Below are positions 1-8,117 of a DNA stretch of 64,000 nucleotides, piece by piece; within the stretch, counting starts at the first letter, position 1; the number at the start of each line of letters is the position of its first letter. Source of the stretch: Streptomyces sp. NBC_01216 (GTDB lineage: Bacteria; Actinomycetota; Actinomycetes; Streptomycetales; Streptomycetaceae); the NCBI RefSeq assembly GCF_035994945.1, contig NZ_CP108677.1:806001-870000 (forward strand). Direction: 5' to 3'. The translations under genes and the position numbers were made by a program. The notes under the pieces are model-generated. The model saw only the letters and a program-made list of their open reading frames with translations, was not told the origin of the DNA and searched no databases.

Positions 1-1
1 C

Positions 2-655
2 ACCATGACCTGGGCGCCCGATAGCCTGCGGGCTCCCGAACTCGCCGACGCCTTGCGAGCGCTCGGCGCGGGCGCACCGCGCATGCTCGGATACGGCGAT
101 GCCCGCAACGAACGGGCGGCCCCTGGCCGTCCCCGGCTCGTCGACGCACCGCTCGACGAGGTGGTCGCCGCCCTGGTCCAGCACATCCGCTCGTTCCGCC
201 CCGACATCATGGTCACGCACGACGCCCTGGGCCAGCTGACCGGCCACCCGGACCACCGCCGTACCCACCAAGCCGCTCTCCTCGCCGCTCAGGACGCGGG
301 GCTCGCACATCTTCACCCCGAGGCCGGTGAGCCCTGGCAACCGCGCGCCGTGTACTGCGCCACGCACCCCGAGTCTGGCGTCGGAGAGCTCGGACCACTG
401 CTGGAAGCCGTTGGCAAAGCCGTGCTCGCGGTCCCGGACGCCTACGCCACCACCGCCGTCGACGTCACTCCGTACCTGGCGCAGAAGTGGCAGGCGATCC
501 TCGCACACCGCGGGGAGGTCGCCCGCGAACGGCCGCTACCCGGGATCCTCGCCCGCCTGCCGGGGGAGATCCGGAGCAAGGTCATGGCGACTGAGTACTT
601 CACCCGCCTCACCCCCGGTCCCACACAGGGCGACCCGACCCAGCTGAGCATCTGA
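2..655 (+). CDS. PIG-L family deacetylase, 5' end cut by window edge
   Basis: This is the C-terminal two thirds of a LmbE/PIG-L zinc-dependent de-N-acetylase, a family that removes acetyl groups from GlcNAc-type substrates such as mycothiol precursors and antibiotic intermediates. The visible part carries the VTHD...GHPDHR segment, in which the HPDH histidine is a zinc ligand. The N-terminal HPDD metal motif, normally about 100 residues earlier, is not present. The frame is open to the left edge, so the gene very probably begins outside the window and the ATG at 5 is internal. The next gene starts 65 nt downstream on the same strand, so the two may have formed one operon. The substrate cannot be predicted. 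Confidence 0.8.
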   Translation, partial: TMTWAPDSLRAPELADALRALGAGAPRMLGYGDARNERAAPGRPRLVDAPLDEVVAALVQHIRSFRPDIMVTHDALGQLTGHPDHRRTHQAALLAAQDAGLAHLHPEAGEPWQPRAVYCATHPESGVGELGPLLEAVGKAVLAVPDAYATTAVDVTPYLAQKWQAILAHRGEVARERPLPGILARLPGEIRSKVMATEYFTRLTPGPTQGDPTQLSI

Positions 656-720
656 CACCCCGGCTACTTGCCGACCACGCCTTCACCGCCCACGAGCAAG
701 CACTCACCGATCGGAGAACG

Positions 721-1128
721 ATGGCCACCACTTCTGCACCCGAGGAACGTCCCCGTGGGATCAGGACATTGCGGCTGGCGGTCGCGCAAAGCACGGTGCC
801 GGAGGACCCCACTGATCAAGGAGCACTACGGGCCGCCGGGCAGGAGATCCGGGCCCTGATGGTCGAGGCCTCCGAGGCGGGTGCGCGGCTGGTGCAGTTC
901 CCCGAGGGGGCGATCACCTACCCGAGCAAGCACGTGATGGCGGCAGGCCCGACCGGTGAGCTGTTGCCGGCTGACTGGAGCCGTGCCGCATGGGATGTGA
1001 TGCGCGAGGAAGCGGAGTCGATCACCGCGCTGGCGGGAAGGCTCGGCCTATGGACGGTGTTCGGATCGCTCCACCCGCTCACACCGCCGAACCGACCGCA
1101 CAACAGCCTCTCTGCGCCACGAGGCGCA
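721..1128 (+). pseudogene. Carbon-nitrogen hydrolase (nitrilase), N-terminal fragment broken by a group II intron
   Basis: The ATG at 721 follows a GGAGA ribosome site. The product starts like a nitrilase-superfamily amidohydrolase: LRLAVAQSTVPED, then GARLVQFPEGAITYPSK, where the FPEG glutamate is the first member of the Glu-Lys-Cys triad. WTVFGSLHPL and RPHNSL follow. Family similarity ends after NSL at about 1110, and the group II intron begins at about 1129, so the Lys and Cys motifs are missing. They are not found beyond the intron or beyond the next insertion sequence. Because the intron lacks its 3' end, splicing cannot restore the gene. It is therefore a dead fragment unless the missing half lies elsewhere. 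Confidence 0.85.
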
Positions 1129-3443
1129 GTGCCGTATCGCCCGCGCAGCGGGCAGAGATTGGAGGAATGTCTCTGGATCTGATGGCTTACCCAAGATCCG
1201 AAAGGTGAAGGGAACAGCAGCATGCCAGGAAACCGGCGACCGTGCCCAGGCGTATGGGGCGGTGCGTCGGGAGATCCGCGTGATATGGCGAAAGCTGAAT
1301 TGCCTGAATCCCAGTTCCAGAAGGTGTAAATGTTGTCACCCGCCGGAAAGACGCCTGAAACCGGCGCCGGCCCCTACGGCAGGATGTAAAGGCTTCTGTT
1401 GCAATTCTCCGGGGCGCGGGAGCGATGCCCAGTCAGGGCATTTAAGGAAACGAACGGGACGCCTAAGTCACGCTAGAACGTACGGCACTGACGAACGTGG
1501 GATCGCCTAAGGGACGCGAGTCCTATGGCGACAGAGTGCCCGTAGTAGTCGCAGGGGTAACGTCCTGCCAATCTGGAGACCGGGAGAGCCGGATCACAGG
1601 GCGAAGGGGCACAGGTGATGGACAAAATGGAACCGCGAGGTATGCGAAATGCAAGACGCCGAAACGGTGCTTTCTGTCCTCCGCGAACGCGGCAAGAAGG
1701 GCTTGTCGTGCAGTGAGCTCTACAGGCAGATGTTCAACAAGGATCTGTACTTGCTGGCCTATGGTGGCATCTACTCAAACAAGGGTGCGATGACTCCGGG
1801 AGTCAGTGAAGAAACCGCTGATGGCATGTCCGAAGGGAAGATCGACCAGATCATCGAAGCAATGCGCGGCGAGCGATATCAGTTTTCTCCGGCCCGCCGT
1901 GTATACATCCCGAAGAAAAACGGGCGGCTTCGTCCCCTTGGCTTGCCTTCATGGGGAGATAAGCTTGTCGGTGAAGCGGTACGTCTTCTATTGGAAGCGT
2001 TCTACGAGCCGCAGTTCTCTCCCCGATCGCACGGTTTTCGGAAGGGGCGCGGGTGTCACACCGCGCTTGGCGAGGTGCAACGCACCTGGTCCGGAACCGT
2101 GTGGTTCATCGAAGGTGACATCTCCGACTGCTTCGGGTCAGTTGACCACGAAATCCTTCTCGGGATACTGGCGGAGAAGATCCACGATAACCGATTTCTC
2201 CGGCTCGTCCGTAACATGCTCAAAGCCGGGTACATGGAGGAATGGGTATACCAAGAAACGCTGAGCGGTACTCCGCAAGGCGGCGTTCTCTCCCCCCTGT
2301 TAAGTAACATCTACCTCGACAAGCTCGACGCATTCATAGAGGGGACTCTTATCCCCGAATACACACGGGGAAACCGCCGAAAGGGCAACACTGAGTACTT
2401 CAGGTTGAAAAGTCGGCGGCTTCGTGCGGTGCAACGCGGCGACCGGGTGCAAGCCCGAGAACTGCAAAAGCAGACGCAGCGCATCCCGGCAACGGACCCG
2501 ATGGACCCTGGCTATCGAAGGCTGACCTATGTACGGTACGCCGACGATCACTTGCTGGGCTTCATAGGGCCGAAGGCTGAGGCTGAGGAGATTAAGGAGA
2601 GACTGGCACAGTTCCTTCGGGAGACCCTCGGGCTGGAACTGAACCAGGACAAGACCCTGATCACACACGCTCGCACACGTGCGGCGCGGTTCCTCGGCTA
2701 CAACGTCATCGTCCAGCACGACAACACGAAACTCTCTCGGGGCCGCCGTTCGGTCAACGGGACAATCGCGTTGCGCGTGCCAACGGATGTGATCAAAGCC
2801 AAGTGCGCCCCTTACCGGAAACACGGAAAGCCGTGGCACCGGGGAGAGCTCCAGAATCTGGACGACTACGAAATCGTGCGGATCTACGGGGCTGAATACC
2901 GGGGCGTCGTGAACTACTATTTGCTCGCCCAGAATGTGTCACAACTCGGCATGTTGTGCTGGAACGCCCAGACATCAATGCTGAAAACACTGGCCGCCAA
3001 GCACCGCTCAACCGTCAGGAAAATGTCAGCCCGCTATCGGGTCAAGACTGAAACCAAAGACGGGCTGCGGATCTGCTACGAGGCCAGAAAGACACGCCCG
3101 GACAAGCCAGATCTAGTGTCACGATTCGGTGGAATACCTCTCAAACATGACAGGCGTGCGAACGTCCACGACCCGGCTCCGGTCCACGTTCGCCCTCCGC
3201 CCAAGGAGTTGATCCACAGACTCCGAGAGCGGCGATGCGAACTGTGCGAGCAAGGTGCGACGGTGGCAGTCCACCAGGTCGCCAAGCTCGCGGATCTGGG
3301 GACACGGGGGCCGGACCAGCCCGCATGGGCAGCCCTGATGGCCAGGAAGCGGCGCAAGACGCTCGTTGTCTGCCACGGATGTCACCAGCACATCCACGCC
3401 TCCTCAGCAGCGAACGCGGCATAGTCACGGGAGAGCCCAATGC
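1129..3443 (+). mobile_element. Group II intron, truncated inside domain V
   Basis: The intron RNA probably begins at the GTGCCG at 1129, close to the usual GUGYG start. About 500 nt of structured 5' sequence (domains I-III) precede an intact maturase gene (1649-3424). After the stop codon, GGGAGAGCCCAATGCATT looks like the 5' strand of domain V (AGC...). It is cut at about 3443-3446 by the IS5-family element at 3447. The 3' half of domain V, domain VI and the 3' exon are not found on the far side of the element. The ribozyme should therefore be unable to splice. The 5' boundary is inferred from the consensus and not proven. A perfect 6-bp hairpin (1113-1128) ends exactly at the proposed junction. 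Confidence 0.8.
1649..3424 (+). CDS. ltrA: Group II intron reverse transcriptase/maturase with HNH endonuclease
   Basis: This 591-residue multifunctional protein assists splicing and retrohoming of its host intron. Visible reverse-transcriptase blocks are IPKKNGRLRPLGLPSWGDK, SHGFRKGRGCHTAL, EGDISDCFGSVDH, SGTPQGGVLSPLLSNIYL and the catalytic YVRYADD near residue 300. A maturase (X) region follows. The C-terminal 60 residues hold an HNH-type endonuclease with paired cysteines (CELC and CHGCHQH). GAGG lies 9 nt before the ATG. The length is normal for endonuclease-bearing intron proteins and no frameshift is seen. The protein looks intact even though its intron is truncated, so it could still act in trans on related introns. 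Confidence 0.93.
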   Translation: MQDAETVLSVLRERGKKGLSCSELYRQMFNKDLYLLAYGGIYSNKGAMTPGVSEETADGMSEGKIDQIIEAMRGERYQFSPARRVYIPKKNGRLRPLGLPSWGDKLVGEAVRLLLEAFYEPQFSPRSHGFRKGRGCHTALGEVQRTWSGTVWFIEGDISDCFGSVDHEILLGILAEKIHDNRFLRLVRNMLKAGYMEEWVYQETLSGTPQGGVLSPLLSNIYLDKLDAFIEGTLIPEYTRGNRRKGNTEYFRLKSRRLRAVQRGDRVQARELQKQTQRIPATDPMDPGYRRLTYVRYADDHLLGFIGPKAEAEEIKERLAQFLRETLGLELNQDKTLITHARTRAARFLGYNVIVQHDNTKLSRGRRSVNGTIALRVPTDVIKAKCAPYRKHGKPWHRGELQNLDDYEIVRIYGAEYRGVVNYYLLAQNVSQLGMLCWNAQTSMLKTLAAKHRSTVRKMSARYRVKTETKDGLRICYEARKTRPDKPDLVSRFGGIPLKHDRRANVHDPAPVHVRPPPKELIHRLRERRCELCEQGATVAVHQVAKLADLGTRGPDQPAWAALMARKRRKTLVVCHGCHQHIHASSAANAA

Positions 3444-3553
3444 ATTGAGCAGTGTGCATCGTGAAAACTGCACGTCAGATGGTCTGGTGTGCGTAGGCGT
3501 CGGGACGCTCGGCGAGGTCCGGGGCGGTAGTCCAGCGACAAGATCATCGGTCA

Positions 3554-4393
3554 TCAGCGGGCGACTTCCTGGTTTGTCAGCACCAGCAGGGCCCGCACCA
3601 GCGTGGTCGCCCACCTCGGATCCGTGCGGACCTTGCCCAGGACTCTCCAGTTCTTCAGGTGGGCGAAGCCGTGCTCGACCGGGGCACGGACCGTGGCCAG
3701 CGCTTTGTTGGACAGTTTCTGGCCGCGGGTCAGGGGCCGGTTCCGGGCGGCCTTGTAGCCGGTGATCACCGCCGGGTCGGTGTCCGGGCCGCTGTCGTCG
3801 AGGCCGATGAACCCCAGGTCGGCGATGGCTCCGAGCCCGGCGGCCCGCAGGTGGGCGGTGAGCTTGTCGTGACGGGAGGCGGTGATCTCCGAGGTGCGTC
3901 CGGGACGTGCGGCGGAGACCCAGATCAGCCGACCCTTGTCGTCGGTGAGTGCGATCACCAGCAGGCCATGATGTTTGTGCTTGCCGGAGTAGTTCTTCCG
4001 GTTCGCCGTGCCGGTGCGGCGCCGGGTGCGGATCAGGGAGCCGTCCAGCAGTACGATTCCGCCACCCTTTCGGGCGATCTTTTTCAGCGCGCGGTCCAGG
4101 CGCGGGGCGCGGGCGGCGAGCAGGCCGACGACTTCCCGCACCCAGCGGGTGACGGTGGTGCGGTGGATGCCGTTGCCGCCGGCCAGGTCGCCGGGCCGCT
4201 GGTCACAGCGCAGTACTGCCAGCACGATGCCGGCGATCTTCCCGGCGGGCAGCGCCCGCCACCTGGAGCCGATCTTCTTGCAGTGGCCGCGTATCAGGTC
4301 GGCGAGCCAGTTCAGGGTGGCGCTCGACAGCGGCAGGCGGGCGGTGTAGACAAGGCTGTCAGGGCCCTCGGCGGACCCGTTGTTTTTCTTCAC
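3554..4393 (-). CDS. IS5-family DDE transposase
   Basis: This is a transposase of about 279 residues. An N-terminal helix-turn-helix region (LPLSSATLNWLADLIRGH to GIHRTTVTRWVREVVGLL) leads into a DDE domain. Visible catalytic blocks are LLDGSLIRTRRR (first Asp), the GAIADLGFIGLDD region (second Asp) and APVEHGFAHLKNWRVLGKVR near the C-terminus (Glu). The GTG at 4393 is preferred because family homology begins soon after it; an open frame continues upstream to 4507 but overlaps the companion gene and looks non-homologous. The gene seems intact. Confidence 0.85.
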   Translation of the reverse strand: MKKNNGSAEGPDSLVYTARLPLSSATLNWLADLIRGHCKKIGSRWRALPAGKIAGIVLAVLRCDQRPGDLAGGNGIHRTTVTRWVREVVGLLAARAPRLDRALKKIARKGGGIVLLDGSLIRTRRRTGTANRKNYSGKHKHHGLLVIALTDDKGRLIWVSAARPGRTSEITASRHDKLTAHLRAAGLGAIADLGFIGLDDSGPDTDPAVITGYKAARNRPLTRGQKLSNKALATVRAPVEHGFAHLKNWRVLGKVRTDPRWATTLVRALLVLTNQEVAR

Positions 4394-4457
4394 ACCAAAC
4401 TCAACTGCCGCCGGGGGCCTGTAGGTTACGCCCCTTGCCGTCCCCGGTCCGGTACTG

Positions 4458-4913
4458 CTACAGGCGCGCGGTGAACTTCCCGTCGGGCCGTTTGTGCAGC
4501 CAGCCACGATCGGCGAGCTTGGTCATCTTTGCCCGCAGCGGCTCCAGCTTCCCGCGCAACCCCACCTCAAGCCCCAGCTCCTCGCCCACCGACTTGACCT
4601 GCACCGGGCCGCCGGCGGCCCGCACGATCGACAAGATCCGGCGGTAGTCACCGGGCAGCGCGGCCTCGTCGCCGGTCTCACCGCGGTGCGGGATCAGCAG
4701 CACCGCACGCCCCGCCACCTGCGCTTTCATCGGGGCTTCCACCCCGGCGGCCTCCGTATCGGCCCGGTCCTGTTCGGCCAGACGGCGCAGGACCCGTTCA
4801 GCGATCCCCAGCTCCTCCCGCTCGGCCTCGACCTCCCCAAGCCGCTTCGCCAACTCCTCGGCGAGCGCGTCCAGTTCGCTCCGGCGAGCCGTGATCCGCT
4901 CCAGATCGGACAT
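4458..4913 (-). CDS. IS-associated coiled-coil protein of unknown function
   Basis: This 151-residue protein lies inside the IS5-type element, upstream of the transposase on the same strand. The ATG at 4913 follows a strong GAGGAGGG site; a GTG at 4919 is the alternative. Residues 1-55 form a charged coiled coil rich in Leu, Glu and Arg. The C-terminal half (DYRRILSIVRAAGGPVQVKSV to MTKLADRGWLHKRPDGKF) resembles a winged-helix fold. Such proteins often accompany this kind of Streptomyces element, so a role as transposase helper or regulator is plausible but not shown. The product's role is unknown. Confidence 0.7.
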   Translation of the reverse strand: MSDLERITARRSELDALAEELAKRLGEVEAEREELGIAERVLRRLAEQDRADTEAAGVEAPMKAQVAGRAVLLIPHRGETGDEAALPGDYRRILSIVRAAGGPVQVKSVGEELGLEVGLRGKLEPLRAKMTKLADRGWLHKRPDGKFTARL

Positions 4914-5123
4914 CCCCACACCCTCCTCACGATCTCCGGCGTACCGGCACGGTGACGGATCGTAGGCGGCCCGCTGACGCAGGCGCAGCAGAACCAGAGA
5001 ACCCTCCTGGCCGACCAGTCAGGCGATCTTCACCACGGACACCCGCCACCGACCAGCCCGAGCACCCCCGACCCCGCGCACACCAGCCCGCCCGACCTGC
5101 ACTTTTCACGATGCACACTGCTC

Positions 5124-5243
5124 ATTCGCCCAGCTCACGTTGCTGCCAGCATTCGAGAGGCACGGGATCAAGGCTGGGATCCAACCCGGGTCGGTTCTCC
5201 TTTCCAGCTCGACCGATGCGCAGGATTCATCGCCCAGTCATGA
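5124..5243 (+). pseudogene. 3' remnant of an unidentified gene cut by the insertion sequence
   Basis: Directly right of the IS end an open frame encodes IRPAHVAASIREARDQG followed by WDPTRVGSPFQLD, ending at a TGA at 5241-5243. Its composition and the WDPTRVGSPF motif look like the natural C-terminus of a small actinobacterial protein of unknown function. The other part of the gene is not on the left side of the element, where group II intron sequence lies instead. About 39 codons remain. Confidence 0.5.
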
Positions 5244-5289
5244 GATAGAGCGGAGTAGGGCGGCGCATCTGGCCCGGCATCATGGCCGG

Positions 5290-5604
5290 GTGACCACATG
5301 GATGCGCTGCTACTGGGACGAGGAAGACACCTGGTTCTACTTCGAGGTCGACGCCGAAGGCTGGGTGATCCGGCAGGTCGAACTCGAAGGGCCAGAGCTG
5401 ATCCCGATCGCAGCAGCTTCCCTCGCCGAGTGGCAGCGGGCCCGCGACGCAGGCCGCCTCGGTGATTACGACAGCAGATTCGGGATCACCGCCGAGCTGC
5501 CCGTTTCGGAATGGGAAGGCCACGACCCCGAACAACTCACCTTCGAGGAGTTCGAGGACGTCTGGGGCCCTGCCCGTCAGCAGATCGCATCCCGGCCCAG
5601 CTGA
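5290..5604 (+). CDS. Hypothetical protein, acidic, about 104 aa
   Basis: This is a small acidic soluble protein beginning VTTWMRCYWDEEDTWFYFEVD, with no signal peptide or membrane segment. The frame is open further upstream to 5140, but that part shows no protein-like pattern and overlaps the preceding remnant. The GTG at 5290 is therefore preferred; an ATG lies at 5302. The sequence (WVIRQVELEGPE, AASLAEWQRARDAGRL, EWEGHDPEQLTFEEFEDVW) has the look of a conserved actinobacterial family, but I do not recognise a characterised member. It lies 40 nt upstream of another small gene on the same strand. Confidence 0.7.
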   Translation: MTTWMRCYWDEEDTWFYFEVDAEGWVIRQVELEGPELIPIAAASLAEWQRARDAGRLGDYDSRFGITAELPVSEWEGHDPEQLTFEEFEDVWGPARQQIASRPS

Positions 5605-5643
5605 CCTCTCGGCGCCGCACTGGCTTCTTGGCATCATCGCGAC

Positions 5644-6039
5644 ATGACCCCGACCCTTCCCCGCACCATCCGAGCCGTCGACACCGCTCAGCTCCTGGAC
5701 CTGGCCCAGGAGGCCGCCATGCATGGCTTCAGCCAGCGGCTCCCGGTCGACTGGCTACGAGAGCACCTCGCCGCAGAAGCGACGCACTACCTGTTCCCGA
5801 CACTCGTGCAGCGGCTCACGCACCGTCCCGAGGTGCCGCTGCAGTGGAGGTGCCAGCAACTGCTGACCGTCAGCACCGGCGAGCAGATCTGGGGTCTCCT
5901 CGACGTCCTTCCCGACACCTTCGACAAGATCCCGGAGACCTTGGACACGGCGTCCAAGAAGGACATCGTCAACCGCATCGAGCAAGCAGTGAAGGTGCGG
6001 AAGTGGATGGAACGGACGGCTGCCGATGCAGGTTCATGA
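5644..6039 (+). CDS. Hypothetical protein, about 131 aa
   Basis: The ATG at 5644 begins a predicted soluble, mostly helical protein (MTPTLPRTIRAVDTAQLLDL...). It has no cysteine cluster, membrane segment or catalytic motif that I recognise. Codon use matches its neighbours and the frame is clean. It follows the preceding hypothetical gene by 39 nt and may be co-transcribed with it. The downstream region contains a strong hairpin (6233-6264) that could end this transcript. The function is unknown. Confidence 0.65.
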   Translation: MTPTLPRTIRAVDTAQLLDLAQEAAMHGFSQRLPVDWLREHLAAEATHYLFPTLVQRLTHRPEVPLQWRCQQLLTVSTGEQIWGLLDVLPDTFDKIPETLDTASKKDIVNRIEQAVKVRKWMERTAADAGS

Positions 6040-6455
6040 GGTCCGGCGCAGCCGGCTGGGCAGTCTGAGGAAATGACATCGATCTGAGACAGCCGCTTGC
6101 CGACACGTCGTGAGACTGGAGGGGAACGTCCAGGTCATAGCGTCGGCGCCTGACATCGAAAGTGAGAACCTACACTGGCAGGTCGGCTGCCCCTCTCCCC
6201 CATACCTGAGCGTTCACAGCTGAAGCAACGTTCGCCCAGCGCCCCCGTGCGGGGTCGCTGGGCGCTAGTTGATCAGCTGCTGCTGTTGATCGTGCTCGCG
6301 TCCCAGGTCCGGCGGACCCGAGTCGCCCTCTGCCCCACCGTCGGTCCCTACTCGCGGGTGGACTCGCAAGGCTCCGAAATTCAGGATGATCACTCCCTTC
6401 GCTCCCCTACCCTGCCGACACCGACAACCCCTCTCGACGAGGAGTGAACTCCCCG
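6040..6455. other. Intergenic region
   Basis: This 416-nt stretch has no convincing gene. It contains the hairpin at 6233-6264 and the ribosome site for the methyltransferase. The short open frame at 6247-6447 lacks protein-like features. Confidence 0.5.
6233..6264 (+). terminator. Hairpin, probable terminator
   Basis: CGCCCAGCG (6233-6241) pairs perfectly with CGCTGGGCG (6256-6264), and the inner CCCC/GGGG extends the stem around a short loop. No U-run follows, as is common in Streptomyces. Confidence 0.55.
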
Positions 6456-7277
6456 ATGACGAGCAACCCCGCGGTGCGCCCAGAGATTATCGAGTTCTAC
6501 ACCCGATCCAACGAAGCCGCACGGCTGCGGACCACCGCTACCGGCACCCTGGAGTTCACGCGCACCCGCGAGTTACTCCGCCGCCACCTTCCACCCGCAC
6601 CAGCCCGCGTACTCGATGTCGGTGGTGGTCCCGGAGTCCACGCCCGGTGGCTCGCCGACGACGGCTACACGGTGCACGTCGTGGACCCCGTCCCCAAGCA
6701 CGTCACCCAGGCAGTTGCCATCGAAGGCGTCACGGCCGAGCTGGGCGACGCACGTCGTCTCGCCGCCACAGCCGACACGTACGACGTCGTACTGCTCCTC
6801 GGACCGCTCTACCACCTCCACGATCAGCACGACCGGATCTCCGCGCTGACCGAAGCCGCCCGCGTAGCCAGGCCCGGTGGAGTCATCGCCGCGGCGGCGA
6901 TCTCGCGCTATTCGCCCCTCCTCGACTACATCGCGACCACCGGCATCACCGAGTCCGGGATCCAGGACGGCGTCCGCGACACCCTGGCCCAGGGCCGCTA
7001 TGCCGGACAGCGCGGCTTCACGGTCGCCTACTTCCAGACCTCCAGCGAACTGCGCGCGGAGATCACGGACGCGGGTCTCACCGACCCAACCCTCTACGGA
7101 ATCGAAGGACCCGGCTGGGTGGCAGTCAAGGCAATCGAGAAGTACACGGGCGCCAACCTCATGGGCACCCCCATGTACGAGGCGGCCCTCGCTGCGGCGC
7201 GCATCGCGGAACCGCACGCCGCCCTCACCGACGCCTCTGCCCACGTTCTCGCCATCACCGGGCCCGGGCCGGTCTAG
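6456..7277 (+). CDS. Class I SAM-dependent methyltransferase
   Basis: This soluble enzyme of about 273 residues has a Rossmann-fold methyltransferase core. Motif I (VLDVGGGPGVHARWLADDGY) binds S-adenosylmethionine. VHVVDPVPKHV (motif II acidic position) and DVVLLLGPLYHLHDQHDR (motif IV) follow, then a post-core ARPGGVIAAAAIS strand. The substrate cannot be deduced. The ATG at 6456 sits 11 nt after CGAGGAG; a GTG at 6444 overlaps that site and is less likely. The next gene begins 11 nt downstream, suggesting an operon with the reductase-like pseudogene. Confidence 0.88.
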   Translation: MTSNPAVRPEIIEFYTRSNEAARLRTTATGTLEFTRTRELLRRHLPPAPARVLDVGGGPGVHARWLADDGYTVHVVDPVPKHVTQAVAIEGVTAELGDARRLAATADTYDVVLLLGPLYHLHDQHDRISALTEAARVARPGGVIAAAAISRYSPLLDYIATTGITESGIQDGVRDTLAQGRYAGQRGFTVAYFQTSSELRAEITDAGLTDPTLYGIEGPGWVAVKAIEKYTGANLMGTPMYEAALAAARIAEPHAALTDASAHVLAITGPGPV

Positions 7278-7288
7278 GGTGTCACCTC

Positions 7289-7981
7289 ATGACGCTGCTG
7301 ATCGCGGGTGGGTCCGGGCTCCTGGGTACCGAACTGGTCCGGCGAGCCGTCGCGGCCGGGCACCCGACGGCCGCAACCTACGCGACCAGACCCGGGGGTA
7401 CCCCGGAAGTCGCCTGGCACCACCTCGATCTACGCAACCCCAGTAGCGGCGCAGCGGTCGTGGCCGAACTCAGCCCGCGCGTCATCATCAACGCGTCTAG
7501 TGGAGGTGCGGACTGGGCGGTCACGGCCGAGGGGCCCATCCGCCTCGCCATCGCCGCGGCGAAGGCCGGCAGCAGGATGATCCAGGTCTCCAGCGACGCG
7601 GTGTTCTCCGGCAAGACCCGCGTGCACTACGACGAACACTGCCGACCCGACCCCATCACCCCGTACGGAGCCGCGAAGGCGGCAGCGGAGACGGTGCTCC
7701 TCGTCCATTCGGACGCCGTCGTGGCCCGCACGTCCCTGATCATTGGTGACGGGCAATCCGGACACGAACGAACCGTCCACGAACTCGCCACCGGCACCCG
7801 CGAAGGTGTCCTCTTTACGGACGACTTCCGTTGTCCGGTGCACGTGAGCGATCTGGCCGCAGCCCTCCTGGAACTCGCATGGGGCGACACCACCGGCATC
7901 CATCACCTCGGCGGCAGCCAGGCCATCAGCCGTCACGTTCCCTGTCAAGTTCATCTGTTCGCATTCTGTGGAGTGCTCTGA
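7289..7981 (+). pseudogene. NAD(P)-dependent epimerase/dTDP-4-dehydrorhamnose reductase-like, 3' truncated
   Basis: The product begins with the nucleotide-binding motif MTLLIAGGSGLLGTELVRRA and continues as an RmlD/extended short-chain dehydrogenase: SSDAVFSGKTRVHYDE and the active-site tyrosine in TPYGAAKAAAE (YxxxK). Homology runs to GIHHLGGSQAISRH (about 7935). It then changes to VPCQVHLFAFCGVL and a stop, with no match to the usual C-terminal 50-60 residues. The break coincides with the start of transposon-derived sequence, so the 3' end was probably removed by insertion or deletion. The substrate-binding end is lost and the protein is probably inactive. Confidence 0.75.
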
Positions 7982-8117
7982 GGATCCGAGACGCTGTGAC
8001 TGATTCCCAATCGTCGTTGTCAGTCGTAGGGTTGTGCGGGAGAGCGAGCTCGCGGTCAGGGACGTGCATCTTGGTGGTCCTCAGTGCTGACGCCGAGGGC
8101 GGCTCGGGCCACCGCCA

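Larger units (their letters stand above)
3447..5123 (-). mobile_element. IS5-family-like insertion sequence with two genes
   Basis: Inverted repeats of about 24 bp bound the element: the left end reads GAGCAGTGTGCATCGTGAAAA, and its reverse complement lies at 5103-5123. ATT occurs just outside both ends (3444-3446 and 5124-5126), which fits a 3-bp target duplication. It contains a DDE transposase and a small coiled-coil protein on the minus strand. The left flank is domain V of a group II intron. The right flank is the tail of an unrelated gene. Either the insertion was followed by a deletion or the ATT match is chance. Confidence 0.8.

Noticed and set aside
6386..7288. Upstream extension of the epimerase-like reading frame
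   Set aside because: It overlaps the methyltransferase gene completely. Homology starts at the ATG at 7289.
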